NCBI RefSeq assembly: GCF_019219075.1
Contig: NZ_JAHUWJ010000003.1
Coordinates: forward strand, 62,001 to 126,000
Source: Chitinophaga sp. sic0106
Lineage (GTDB): Bacteria; Bacteroidota; Bacteroidia; Chitinophagales; Chitinophagaceae
Length of the DNA: 64,000 nucleotides
Direction: 5' to 3'
Shown here: in pieces, positions 44,732 through 53,207 of the stretch
Numbering within the stretch: the first letter of the stretch is position 1
Layout of the letters: each line of letters opens with the position of its first letter
Program-made: the position numbers and the translations under genes
The notes under the pieces: model-generated
The model's database searches: none
Told to the model about the DNA's origin: nothing
The model's input: only the letters and a program-made list of their open reading frames with translations

Positions 44732-47104
44732 TTATTTGCTGAATACTTTTTTCAATTTTCTCATTGGTTTGTTGTCTTCTTCTTCCATGCCATAGCCGTA
44801 ACCGTAGCCATAACCGTAGGAGGTGCCCTGTTTCACATCGTTGAGGATGATATTGAGTCGGGGCATTTTCTGCTGCAGGTCTTTGGTAAGTTTCACCTGT
44901 TCCTTGAACGTGTACCCCTGGCGCATCAGATAAAGTGATGCATCGGCGAGGCGTCCGAGGAGCTGGGCATCTGTCACCAGTCCTACCGGTGCGGTATCAA
45001 CAATGATATAGTCAAACATTTTGCGGAGCTCTGCAAAGAGCAGGCCGGTATTTTCCATCAGCAGCAGTTCTGCCGGATTTGGAGGGATGGGTCCGGACGA
45101 CATCAGCCAGCAGTTTTCATGGATACCGGAGGGTTTCAGCACGGAATCGAGGGCTGATTTACCGATAGCGTAGGTACTGAAGCCGGTGTGGTTGCTAAGA
45201 CCCAGGTTTTCAGAAATTTTAGGTTTACGCAGGTCCATTTCCATGAGCAGCACTCTTTTCCCTGAAAGAGCGATTACTGCTGCCAGGTTGGTGGCTACGA
45301 AGGATTTTCCTTCTCCGCTCATGCTGGAGGTGAGGAGGATAACCTTTTCCTGCGGGTTTGCCATAATGAACTGCAGGTTTGTTCTCAATGCCCTGAACTG
45401 TTCTACCAGCGGGGTTCTTACATCCTTTCTTACGACTACCAGTTCACCTTCGGTGTTATGGCCAATCTCTGCCAGTACAGGTACCGGGGTGAGTGACTGC
45501 AATTCTTCCCTGCTGCGGATACGCCTGTTGAGGAGGTCGCCCAGGTAGAAAAGTCCTGCCGGTAAGCCCATACCAAAGATAAAGGCGATCAGATAGATAA
45601 ACAAACCTTTCGGTTTAAAGGGCTTAGGATCGCTTTTAGCCGCGTCAATCACTTTTGCGATAGCCAGATTGGAAGACTTGGAGATCGCCGATTCTTCGCG
45701 CTTTTTAAGCAGATACAGGTATAGTTCCTGTTTTATTGCTTGTTGGCGGGAGTAATCGAGATATACGCGTTCGGTTCTTGGCACTTTCTGTATTTGGGCA
45801 TTAAGAGCGCCGGCGTCCTGTTGCAAGGCTTCCATACTTAGCTCCAACCCTTTCCGGAAGGTGGACAGGTTGCTGAGCAGGTCCCCACGGAGGCCAGCCA
45901 GCTGACCATCGATATTGCGGATCATCGGGTTGCCTTCGGTGTTAGCCAGCAGCAGGCGTTCGCGTTCCAGCTGCAGGGTGTTGTATTTTTCAACGATGCC
46001 GATGAAGGTGGGGTCCTGCACGACGATAGCCGCAGGCACTACCCTTTTATTGTTCTTTTCGTCTTTTACATAGTTTTCAAGCGACTGCACCACATTCAGT
46101 TTCACCTGGTTGTCGATCAGCTGCTTGCGGGAGTCCCCGGTACCAGCCACCAGCAGCTTGGCCTGTTCGCTGATATCAGCCAGCTGATTGTCTTCCTTGA
46201 AGCGCTGGATATTCCTTTCCACGCCGGAGAGCTCGCCGGTAACGATGCCCAGGCGTGCATCAATAAAGGCGATGGTACTATCGGCGATGCGGTTTTTATC
46301 ATCCACACTGGCACGCTTATACGCATCGATGAGCTTATTGAGCACCATCTCCCCTTTTCTTGGAATTTCTGATGACAGGGTAAGGTCGATGGTACTTACC
46401 TGTTTATTCGGAATACTGGCTTCCAGCTGACGCTGGTACTCTGCTACCGTTTTATCAACGGCTGCCACCTGCACGGTGTACTCACTGTGGTCCAGCGCGA
46501 AATCGCTGTTACGGTCCATACGGAGCAGCCCAGCAGTAACCTGCATGGTATCGCCCCAGGCACCATTGCGGCTCCATAACGGGGTACTCAGCTGGAAGCT
46601 GTCTTTACCCAATGGTTTTACCGTATAGTTTGCCAGTGCCACGCTGTCTTTTAAGGTAAGCCAATTCATGGTGAAAGGCACGTTGCCGTAGAGTTCTGTT
46701 TTCTTCAGCCTTCCTTCTATCAGGTACCTGATGTTGAGGTGCTGGTCTTTGACCACCTTTTCCATGAGGGAGCGGGAGGTAATAATTTCAAGCTCATTGT
46801 CGACACTGCTCTTGTTGCTAAACATCTCCATCTGCTGAAGGATTTCAGCGCCTGGGATTTCCGAACCCTTGTTCTGATCTTCCACAAGGATCTTTGCATT
46901 AATCTTATATCCCGGTGAAGCGTACCGCAGATACACGAATCCCAGTGAACAGGTGAGGATCACGCTGAGCAGGAACCAGTACCACGACCTGCCGAGGCGG
47001 TCCAGCAGTTTACGCAGATCCAATGAGGCTTCCGGCTGAGTGGAATGGCCGTTGCCATTTACCTGGTACTTCCCGTTGAATGATTGATATTTGTTCTCCT
47101 GCAT
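44732..47104 (-). CDS. Wzc-type polysaccharide co-polymerase and tyrosine autokinase
   Basis: 790-residue inner-membrane protein controlling chain length and export. The N-terminal Wzz domain has a membrane helix at about 38-58 (SWYWFLLSVILTCSLGFVYL), then a long periplasmic coiled-coil region (about 270-480), a second helix at about 500-520 and a cytoplasmic BY-kinase domain. Walker A is SSMSGEGKSF near 590, Walker A' EMDLRKPK near 625 and Walker B YIIVDTAP near 690. The tail has a Tyr-Gly cluster, YGYGYGYGYG, near residues 769-778, the autophosphorylated region of BY-kinases. The PHP phosphatase at 29602-30363 is the likely counterpart. It lies 10 bp after the Wza gene. Confidence 0.95.
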   Translation of the reverse strand: MQENKYQSFNGKYQVNGNGHSTQPEASLDLRKLLDRLGRSWYWFLLSVILTCSLGFVYLRYASPGYKINAKILVEDQNKGSEIPGAEILQQMEMFSNKSSVDNELEIITSRSLMEKVVKDQHLNIRYLIEGRLKKTELYGNVPFTMNWLTLKDSVALANYTVKPLGKDSFQLSTPLWSRNGAWGDTMQVTAGLLRMDRNSDFALDHSEYTVQVAAVDKTVAEYQRQLEASIPNKQVSTIDLTLSSEIPRKGEMVLNKLIDAYKRASVDDKNRIADSTIAFIDARLGIVTGELSGVERNIQRFKEDNQLADISEQAKLLVAGTGDSRKQLIDNQVKLNVVQSLENYVKDEKNNKRVVPAAIVVQDPTFIGIVEKYNTLQLERERLLLANTEGNPMIRNIDGQLAGLRGDLLSNLSTFRKGLELSMEALQQDAGALNAQIQKVPRTERVYLDYSRQQAIKQELYLYLLKKREESAISKSSNLAIAKVIDAAKSDPKPFKPKGLFIYLIAFIFGMGLPAGLFYLGDLLNRRIRSREELQSLTPVPVLAEIGHNTEGELVVVRKDVRTPLVEQFRALRTNLQFIMANPQEKVILLTSSMSGEGKSFVATNLAAVIALSGKRVLLMEMDLRKPKISENLGLSNHTGFSTYAIGKSALDSVLKPSGIHENCWLMSSGPIPPNPAELLLMENTGLLFAELRKMFDYIIVDTAPVGLVTDAQLLGRLADASLYLMRQGYTFKEQVKLTKDLQQKMPRLNIILNDVKQGTSYGYGYGYGYGMEEEDNKPMRKLKKVFSK

Positions 47105-47113
47105 GGTAAATGA

Positions 47114-47941
47114 TTAAAAGTTAATCCTGGATGCCACCACGATCAGCAGCGACAGTACAGAGGCCATAATTGAAATACGTTTTACCTGCTGCATATCTGT
47201 GGAGGCCACTTTGTTTTTGTTAGGTTCCACATATATGACATCTCCCTGCCGCAGATAGTAGTAAGGAGAGGTAAACAGGTTGCTGTTGTTAAGATTAAAG
47301 CGAACGAATTCCTTTCTGCCATCATTTTCCCTGATGAGGAGTACGTTCTCGCGTTTACCGTAGATGGTAAGATCGCCGGCCATACCCAAAGCATCCATTA
47401 AGGTTACTTTTTCGTTTGGCATAATATAGGAAGATGGTTTGGTTACCTCTCCCAGTACGGTCACTTTAAAGTTGGCGAAGCGTACGTTTACCACCGGATC
47501 TTTATAAAAAGTGGCGGCTTTAGCCTGGATTTCATCTCTTACCGCATCGGTGCTTTTTCCTTTCACCATCATCTTTCCAATCATAGGGAGAGAGATATTG
47601 CCATCCTTATCCACGAGATATCCGTTGATGTTGGTCACCGGCGTTCCGGCAGGTGCAAGTCCCGGCTGCGTTTGACCTTGCTGATTGAGCATGGCAGTGG
47701 CATTCGGATCGAGTGTTTGAATGGTTACCTGTAAAATGTCGTCCACCTGGATGGAAGGCGTTTTATAGATAGCTTGTGTGACTGCTGCATTTGGTAGTGT
47801 ATCCGACAGATCCTTGAAATACGTAATATTTTTGGGTGTACTACAGGCAAACATGCCAAAGGAGACCAGTAGCAGCAGCCAGTACAGAGATCTGTACCTG
47901 GGCTGCGTTGCATCTGTCCGTTTTTCGTTTGTTACAATCAT
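47114..47941 (-). CDS. polysaccharide export lipoprotein (Wza-like)
   Basis: 275 residues, outer-membrane polysaccharide secretin. The N-terminal signal peptide ends in SFGMFACST, a lipobox with lipidated Cys near 33. The poly-export domain follows (IQVDDILQVTIQTLDP, about 65-80), then GKMMVKGKSTDAVRDEIQAK and an SLBB-type region (VTVLGEVTKPSSYIMPNEKVTLMDALGMAGD). The C-terminus has a hydrophobic helix, ISIMASVLSLLIVVASRINF. This is the shorter Bacteroidota form, without the second and third SLBB domains of E. coli Wza. ATG at 47941 is used, with a GTG two codons earlier. It lies 9 bp before wzc. Confidence 0.93.
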   Translation of the reverse strand: MIVTNEKRTDATQPRYRSLYWLLLLVSFGMFACSTPKNITYFKDLSDTLPNAAVTQAIYKTPSIQVDDILQVTIQTLDPNATAMLNQQGQTQPGLAPAGTPVTNINGYLVDKDGNISLPMIGKMMVKGKSTDAVRDEIQAKAATFYKDPVVNVRFANFKVTVLGEVTKPSSYIMPNEKVTLMDALGMAGDLTIYGKRENVLLIRENDGRKEFVRFNLNNSNLFTSPYYYLRQGDVIYVEPNKNKVASTDMQQVKRISIMASVLSLLIVVASRINF

Positions 47942-47985
47942 AATCACTATTCAATTTTTATATAGGCGTTTGCGTACGCCGTAGT

Positions 47986-49923
47986 TTACATCGTTATAGT
48001 CCCTTTGTCCAGCTCTTCGTAGGAAGAATTTTTACTAATGAATTCGGGTACCAGTTTTTTCATGCGGGCCACTGTTGGCATCAGATAATGTTTGCGTGCG
48101 GCTGCGATGAGGTCTTCCACCTCTTCATTTATTACCAGGAAATCGTAGGTACGCACTTTGGCGATCATAATTTTTTCGTGGTAGGTGTGCATAGTATTCT
48201 CGGCGTTGTTCAACAGCTCTTCGTAGAGTTTTTCGCCGGGGCGCAGGCCGGTATAAACGATCTGTATGTCTTTACCAGGCTCTTTGCCGGCCATGCGAAT
48301 CATTTTACGTGCCAGCTCGGCAATTTTCATGGGCTTACCCATATCGAACACAAATATTTCGCCGCCTTGTCCCATAGAACCCGCTTCCAGCACGAGCTGG
48401 CAGGCTTCAGGGATGGTCATGAAATAACGGGTAATTTCCGGATGTGTTACGGTAAGCGGGCCACCTTTTTCGAGCTGTTGTTTGAAACGTGGAATTACAG
48501 ACCCGTTAGAACCAAGTACGTTGCCAAAACGGGTGGTGATGAAGCGTGTCGGAGGTGTGCCATACACTGGCCCCGGCCGCTGGTATTGATCGTTGAGATA
48601 ATTATTAAATGATTGGGAGAAAATTTCAGCGATGCGTTTGGAAGCGCCCATTACATTGGTAGGATTCACTGCTTTGTCAGTGGATACCATCACGAATTTC
48701 TCTACGTTGTATTCTACCGACAGCTCGGCCACTACCTTGGTACCCAGTACGTTGTTGATCACGGCGATGGATGGATTTTTTTCCATCATGGGCACGTGTT
48801 TGTAAGCGGCGGCGTGGTACACCATGGCAGGCTGATAGATATCGAACAGCTGCTGCATACGGTTGCTGTCGCACACATTCCCGATAAACGGAATGATCTG
48901 TACATTCCCGCTTTTCTCTGCCAGCTCCAGTTCCAGCTCGTGCAGCGGGGATTCCGCTTTGTCGCACAGCACAATCAGGGACGGTTCATATTTCACCAGC
49001 TGCCTTACTATCTCACTACCAATAGAACCGGCAGCACCTGTTACCAGGATATTTTTTCCTTTCAGCTCATCGCTGATACGTGGGTTTCGTATTTTGATTT
49101 CTGCCCGCTCGAGCAGGTCCTCAATATGAATATCTTTCAATTGTACACCATTATTAGGAACACCATCAATCCACTGACTTACGGGCACTACCTTCTGCAC
49201 TTTAATATCCAGGAGCATGCAGGCGTCCACGAGTTCGTTTAGCCGGGAGGGTTCGATATCTTCTTCAGGAATTAACAACGTATCTATGTTTGCCTGTTTG
49301 ACCAGGCGATGCAGTTGTCCGGATTCGGCTGCATAAATGTGCAGGCCTTCCATGGACTTGCCTGCATGTGCCGGATTATGCGCCAGAAACGCCACCACGC
49401 GTATTTCAGATGCCGGGTCTTCCGTCAATGCTTTACGCAGCAGCAGGCCTGTGGGACCGGTATAATAAATAGCCGCGCGCACATTATTCTGCGAACGCAG
49501 CAGGGAATAATACCGGAAGGTCCATTTCACCAGCAGCCGGTACGACAACAGGGCGAAAGTGCCGATAAAGAAATAAATCAGAATGATGGAAAGCGGCAGT
49601 ATGTTGAAGTCTGCATACTGCGTGTATACGGCACCGATAGTAAACAGGATAGCACTGCTCAGTATATTCATACCAGCGATGTGACCGATATCGGCCATGC
49701 CTGTATGCCGTACAATTCCTCTGTATGTCCGCAGGGACAATGATAACAGGAGGTTTACTCCCAGCACCAACAAGGAAATATGCGCGATCGGATAAGGCGC
49801 AATGTCATTCATATCAAAATTCAGCCTGAGTAAAAAGGCGAGATTGATAGCGAGGATAGAACACCCTAAGTCCAGGATCAATATGAGCCATGACGGGGTG
49901 ATCCATGATGTTTTCCGCACCAT
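47986..49923 (-). CDS. UDP-GlcNAc 4,6-dehydratase, PglF/WbpM/CapD-like
   Basis: 645-residue membrane-anchored dehydratase making UDP-4-keto-6-deoxy-hexosamine. Four or five N-terminal membrane helices (about 15-125), a CoA-binding-like domain (about 140-250), then the SDR domain with ILVTGAAGSIGSEIVRQL (about 290-307). The sequence VSTDKAVNPTNVMGASKRIAE is diagnostic: Met replaces the usual catalytic Tyr of YxxxK, as in PglF and WbpM. The end, GMAKMIRMAGKEPG-like and LRPGEKLYEELL, is also normal. ATG at 49923 is preferred; a TTG three codons upstream is in frame. It is the first gene of the polysaccharide run, 38 bp before wza. Confidence 0.93.
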   Translation of the reverse strand: MVRKTSWITPSWLILILDLGCSILAINLAFLLRLNFDMNDIAPYPIAHISLLVLGVNLLLSLSLRTYRGIVRHTGMADIGHIAGMNILSSAILFTIGAVYTQYADFNILPLSIILIYFFIGTFALLSYRLLVKWTFRYYSLLRSQNNVRAAIYYTGPTGLLLRKALTEDPASEIRVVAFLAHNPAHAGKSMEGLHIYAAESGQLHRLVKQANIDTLLIPEEDIEPSRLNELVDACMLLDIKVQKVVPVSQWIDGVPNNGVQLKDIHIEDLLERAEIKIRNPRISDELKGKNILVTGAAGSIGSEIVRQLVKYEPSLIVLCDKAESPLHELELELAEKSGNVQIIPFIGNVCDSNRMQQLFDIYQPAMVYHAAAYKHVPMMEKNPSIAVINNVLGTKVVAELSVEYNVEKFVMVSTDKAVNPTNVMGASKRIAEIFSQSFNNYLNDQYQRPGPVYGTPPTRFITTRFGNVLGSNGSVIPRFKQQLEKGGPLTVTHPEITRYFMTIPEACQLVLEAGSMGQGGEIFVFDMGKPMKIAELARKMIRMAGKEPGKDIQIVYTGLRPGEKLYEELLNNAENTMHTYHEKIMIAKVRTYDFLVINEEVEDLIAAARKHYLMPTVARMKKLVPEFISKNSSYEELDKGTITM

Positions 49924-50421
49924 AGGTTTCAATAATAAGATATGGTTATATAATATTCTCTCTCAGTTCAGTCCCTGTACAGCCGCTGGTGGAAGGCTTT
50001 TCATAGAGGCCATCGTTGTAAGGACTAAACAAGTTAACAAGTCTGCATTCCTACGCTCGAACTTATTTTCGGTTTTCAATAGTGAATGCAAAGTAGAAAA
50101 TAAAATTTAAAACTCTATCAACGAAACGGAAAATTAATATGTATTTTATAATGATACTTATTGCACCTCGTTACAGTTCGCTCTGGCAGCTGCTCTAAAG
50201 TTAATTTGCGATACATGGTCTTTCAATTTTCTGGTTATCAAATGCTGATGATATGGTGTTATTGCTATTCGAATTTCCTAATTCGATATGGTTTTTTCTC
50301 AAAGCACAGAGTAGAAACAAACATTATACCAACTAATGGTTTGGGGCTATCTTTTTTTGATAATATTAAACGTTGCGAGCGCAGCGTTTAATATTATCAA
50401 AAATAAAAGTATTATTATTAA
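49924..50421. other. 498-bp region upstream of the polysaccharide operon
   Basis: AT-rich gap between the stop of lutC and the dehydratase start, both genes on the minus strand. It should contain the promoter and leader of the 16-gene polysaccharide run. No TAnnTTTG match on the minus strand is convincing. A direct repeat of TTGTT(A)AC type lies near 50027-50042. A long inverted repeat at 50354-50403 sits on the lutC side. No UpxY-type antiterminator gene is present. Confidence 0.6.
50354..50403. repeat. 19-bp perfect inverted repeat downstream of lutC
   Basis: Arms 50354-50372 and 50385-50403 are complementary (from TTTTTGATAATATTAAACG), with a 12-base GC-rich centre that can extend the stem by several pairs. 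It starts 19 bp past the lutC stop. Neither strand has a T-tract after the stem, though the outer stem is itself T- and A-rich. It may still end the lut transcript. Confidence 0.75.
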
Positions 50422-50991
50422 CTAAGGCGTAACCAGCACCAGCAGGCTCTTTGCGCCGTGTGCACCCAGTACAAGCGACTGCTCGATATCTGCTGTTTTT
50501 GACGGGCCTGCAATAAAAACGCCGAAGCCAGTTTCAGGGCCGCCGATTTTTTCATAGGCATCATGCATGGTACCAATTATATTTTTACGGGAGATGATAA
50601 GCACGAGGTGCTGCGTGATAAACGGTAGCGCACGCACTTTCATTTGCTGCTCGGTTAACCATACTGCACCATTTTCAGCTACAGCAAGTTGCCCGGCAAC
50701 CAGCGCCACATCAACATCTTCGAGCTGATGCGGATCTTCGTATATCCATTCCTGTTGTATGGATGACCTTGCATCCAATGTTCTTTTTCTTTCCGGCAGA
50801 TGTTTATCCAGCGCATGAATAATATCTTCTTCCGTGACTACTTCTTCTACTACCGCACCCAATCCTTCCACTACACGTTTATAGTCTTCAAAGCTGTCAG
50901 GCATATCAGACAAGCCTTTCAGCGAAGGAAGCAAGGATGACTCCGGTTGATTTTTTTTAACTGCCTTTAATATATTATCCCTGCTGCTCAT
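50422..50991 (-). CDS. lutC: lactate utilization protein C (LUD domain)
   Basis: 189-residue LUD-domain protein, subunit of the LutABC L-lactate oxidation complex (cytoplasmic or membrane-associated). AVAENGAVWLTEQQMKVRALPFI and the C-terminal GPSKTADIEQSLVLGAHGAK (about 160-180) are the LutC signatures. Its start overlaps the 3' end of lutB by 17 bp, so expression is coupled. It is the last gene of the lutA-lutB-lutC order. Confidence 0.95.
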   Translation of the reverse strand: MSSRDNILKAVKKNQPESSLLPSLKGLSDMPDSFEDYKRVVEGLGAVVEEVVTEEDIIHALDKHLPERKRTLDARSSIQQEWIYEDPHQLEDVDVALVAGQLAVAENGAVWLTEQQMKVRALPFITQHLVLIISRKNIIGTMHDAYEKIGGPETGFGVFIAGPSKTADIEQSLVLGAHGAKSLLVLVTP

Positions 50992-52363
50992 CGTTATTAT
51001 TTTTAGCGTACCATTCGGAGAAAGACATTTTAGGAGGTGCCGGCATGTCTCTTTGCTTATACCATGGATTGAAACCGTTATTGACCATTCCCGGCAAAGC
51101 CTTGAGCACCCAGCGTCCCATCTTACCGGCCACTTTAAAGGTAGCGGGCGATGATAACACGGCAGTCATTGCTTTCATGCTTACTTTTTTTCCGGTAGCG
51201 GCATAACCTTCCTGCACAATCACTTGCCGCCACTTGTACAACTGTGTATGTATATCGATCTTAACCGGGCAAACATTGCTACAGGAGCCACAAAGTGTGG
51301 ATGCGAACGGTAAGTCTGCGAAGTCTTTCATATCAAGATTCGGTGCCAGGATAGAACCTATCGGACCTGCAACAGCGGTATGATAACTATGCCCTCCGCT
51401 ACGGCGATACACCGGGCAGGTATTCATGCATGCGCCGCAACGGATACACTTCAGGCTGTTCCTGAAATCTTCGCGGCCCAGTTGCCTGGAGCGGCCATTA
51501 TCCACCAAAACAATATGCAGCTCCTGCCCTTCCCTTGGCTGGCGGAAATGGCTGCTGTAGGTGGTGATCGGCTGCCCGGTGGCGCTGCGTGCCAGCAGGC
51601 GCAGAAACACGCCCAGGTGTTCGCGCCTGGGGATAAGCTTTTCAATCCCCATGCAGGCGATGTGCACTTTGGCGAGGTGTGCGCCCATATCGGCATTTCC
51701 TTCGTTGGTACATACCACCATCTCCCCTGTTTCCGCTACTGCGAAGTTGACCCCGGTGATGGCTGCATCTGCCTGTAAAAACTCCTGGCGCAAATGCATA
51801 CGTGCTGCCGCAGTCAGAAACTGCGGATCTGCATTGCCAGCGGGTGTTCCCAGGTGCTCATGAAACAGGTCGCCTATCTCTTCCTTCTTTTTATGAATAC
51901 ATGGCAGTACGATGTGGCTGGGTGGTTCTTTGGCCAGCTGCACAATGCGCTCTCCCAGGTCGGTATCAATCACATCGATGCCATGGGCTTCCAGGTGCGG
52001 GTTGAGGTGACATTCCTCCGTGAGCATGGACTTACTTTTCACCATGCGCTTCACCTGGTGCTTTTGCAGGATATCCAGTACAATACGGTTATGTTCTTCC
52101 GCATCGGCGGCCCAGTGTACTATTGCACCGTTGGCGATGGCTTGTTGTTCAAACTGAACGAGGTAGTCGTGCAGGTTACCCAGCACATGCCTTTTTATAT
52201 CGGAGGCCGCATCTCTGAGCTGTTCCCAGCCGTTTACAGACCAGGCCATGCGGTCGCGTTTTTTTCTTACCCACCACAAAGTTTCATCATGCCAGTTGAC
52301 GCGGGGTTCATTTTCGTTGAACTTGCCGGCCAGCGTAGCGTGATCAGAAGTATGACTGTTCAT
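50975..52363 (-). CDS. lutB: lactate utilization iron-sulfur protein B
   Basis: 462-residue LUD plus ferredoxin-like protein that carries electrons from L-lactate. N-terminal LUD region (about 60-290) contains SMLTEECHLNPHLEAHG and AVAETGEMVVCTNEGNADMG. Two 4Fe-4S clusters follow: CIRCGACMNTCPVYR (about 310-325) and CGSCSNVCPVKID (about 360-372), then a helical C-terminal domain ending near WYAKNNNDEQQG. It shares a 1-base overlap with the lutA stop and 17 bp with lutC. Confidence 0.95.
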   Translation of the reverse strand: MNSHTSDHATLAGKFNENEPRVNWHDETLWWVRKKRDRMAWSVNGWEQLRDAASDIKRHVLGNLHDYLVQFEQQAIANGAIVHWAADAEEHNRIVLDILQKHQVKRMVKSKSMLTEECHLNPHLEAHGIDVIDTDLGERIVQLAKEPPSHIVLPCIHKKKEEIGDLFHEHLGTPAGNADPQFLTAAARMHLRQEFLQADAAITGVNFAVAETGEMVVCTNEGNADMGAHLAKVHIACMGIEKLIPRREHLGVFLRLLARSATGQPITTYSSHFRQPREGQELHIVLVDNGRSRQLGREDFRNSLKCIRCGACMNTCPVYRRSGGHSYHTAVAGPIGSILAPNLDMKDFADLPFASTLCGSCSNVCPVKIDIHTQLYKWRQVIVQEGYAATGKKVSMKAMTAVLSSPATFKVAGKMGRWVLKALPGMVNNGFNPWYKQRDMPAPPKMSFSEWYAKNNNDEQQG

Positions 52364-53100
52364 CAGATAGTATTGTTAAGGATTTCAGCGATATGCATTA
52401 CGCGCAGTGGTTGTTTGCGGCGGTTGATGATTCCTTCCAGGTGCATGAGGCAGCTCACGTCAGTACCGGTGATCACTTCCGCATCGTGCTTAACGTGATC
52501 GGCTATACGATCTACACCCATTTTCACGGATACGGCTTCTTCCGCCACGCAGAAGGTGCCACCAAAGCCGCAGCACTCGTCCTTGCGGTCGAGGTCTACC
52601 AGCTCCAGTCCTTCCACCATACCGAGCAGGTGTCCGGGTTTGGAATAAGGCTGATCAACGAGTTCGGTCATTTGTGCGAGGTGCAGGCCGCGCTGCCCGT
52701 GGCAGCTCTGGTGCAGGCCTACTTTATGCGGGAAGCGTGCAGGCAGGGATTCCACTTTAAGGATATCCGTGAGGAATTCAGACAGTTCGTATACGCGCTG
52801 ACGTATGTTGGTGGCTGCTGCCTCTCTTTTGGGCTCATGCAGGTGCTCTTTAATGTGAAGCACACAGCTGCCGGAAGGGGCAACAACATAATCGAATCCG
52901 TCGAAGTGATCCACAAACAGGCTATTGCAGCCATGTGTAAGATGTTCGAAACCGGAATTGGCCATCGGCTGACCGCAACAGGTTTGTCCTTGCGGATATA
53001 CCACCTGGCAACCCAGCTTTTGTAAAAGCTGTAACGTGGCTATGCCTACCTGCGGATAAAACTGATCTATATAGCAGGGTATAAAGAGTCCGACTTTCAA
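52363..53100 (-). CDS. lutA: lactate utilization protein A (CCG domain)
   Basis: 245-residue Fe-S protein with two CCG domains. KVGLFIPCYIDQFYPQVGI is the standard N-terminus, TCCGQPMANSG and APSGSCVLHIKEH mark the first CCG repeat, and LHQSCHGQRGL and DECCGFGGTFCV the second. The TTG at 53100 is chosen, since it gives the family N-terminus and lies downstream of a -7 element at 53125-53132. An in-frame GTG at 53142 would precede that element and add 14 unrelated residues. It is the first gene of the lut operon. Confidence 0.93.
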   Translation of the reverse strand: MKVGLFIPCYIDQFYPQVGIATLQLLQKLGCQVVYPQGQTCCGQPMANSGFEHLTHGCNSLFVDHFDGFDYVVAPSGSCVLHIKEHLHEPKREAAATNIRQRVYELSEFLTDILKVESLPARFPHKVGLHQSCHGQRGLHLAQMTELVDQPYSKPGHLLGMVEGLELVDLDRKDECCGFGGTFCVAEEAVSVKMGVDRIADHVKHDAEVITGTDVSCLMHLEGIINRRKQPLRVMHIAEILNNTI

Positions 53101-53124
53101 AATGCTTGATTTATAAGTTGTATG

Positions 53125-53132
53125 CAAATTTA
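53125..53132 (-). promoter_or_regulatory. putative -7 element for lutABC
   Basis: On the minus strand TAAATTTG (TAnnTTTG), ending 25 nt before the TTG start of lutA. No -33 TTTG is evident. Confidence 0.5.
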
Positions 53133-53207
53133 GCGGGTGCAACTATAGTAAACCATGCAGATTTTTACCGGTTTCTGGTTTTATATTAACATTTTTGTGG
53201 TAATATT

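Noticed and set aside
53101..53142. GTG start for lutA at 53142
   Set aside because: It would precede the -7 element at 53125-53132 and adds residues without family similarity; the TTG at 53100 gives the standard N-terminus.
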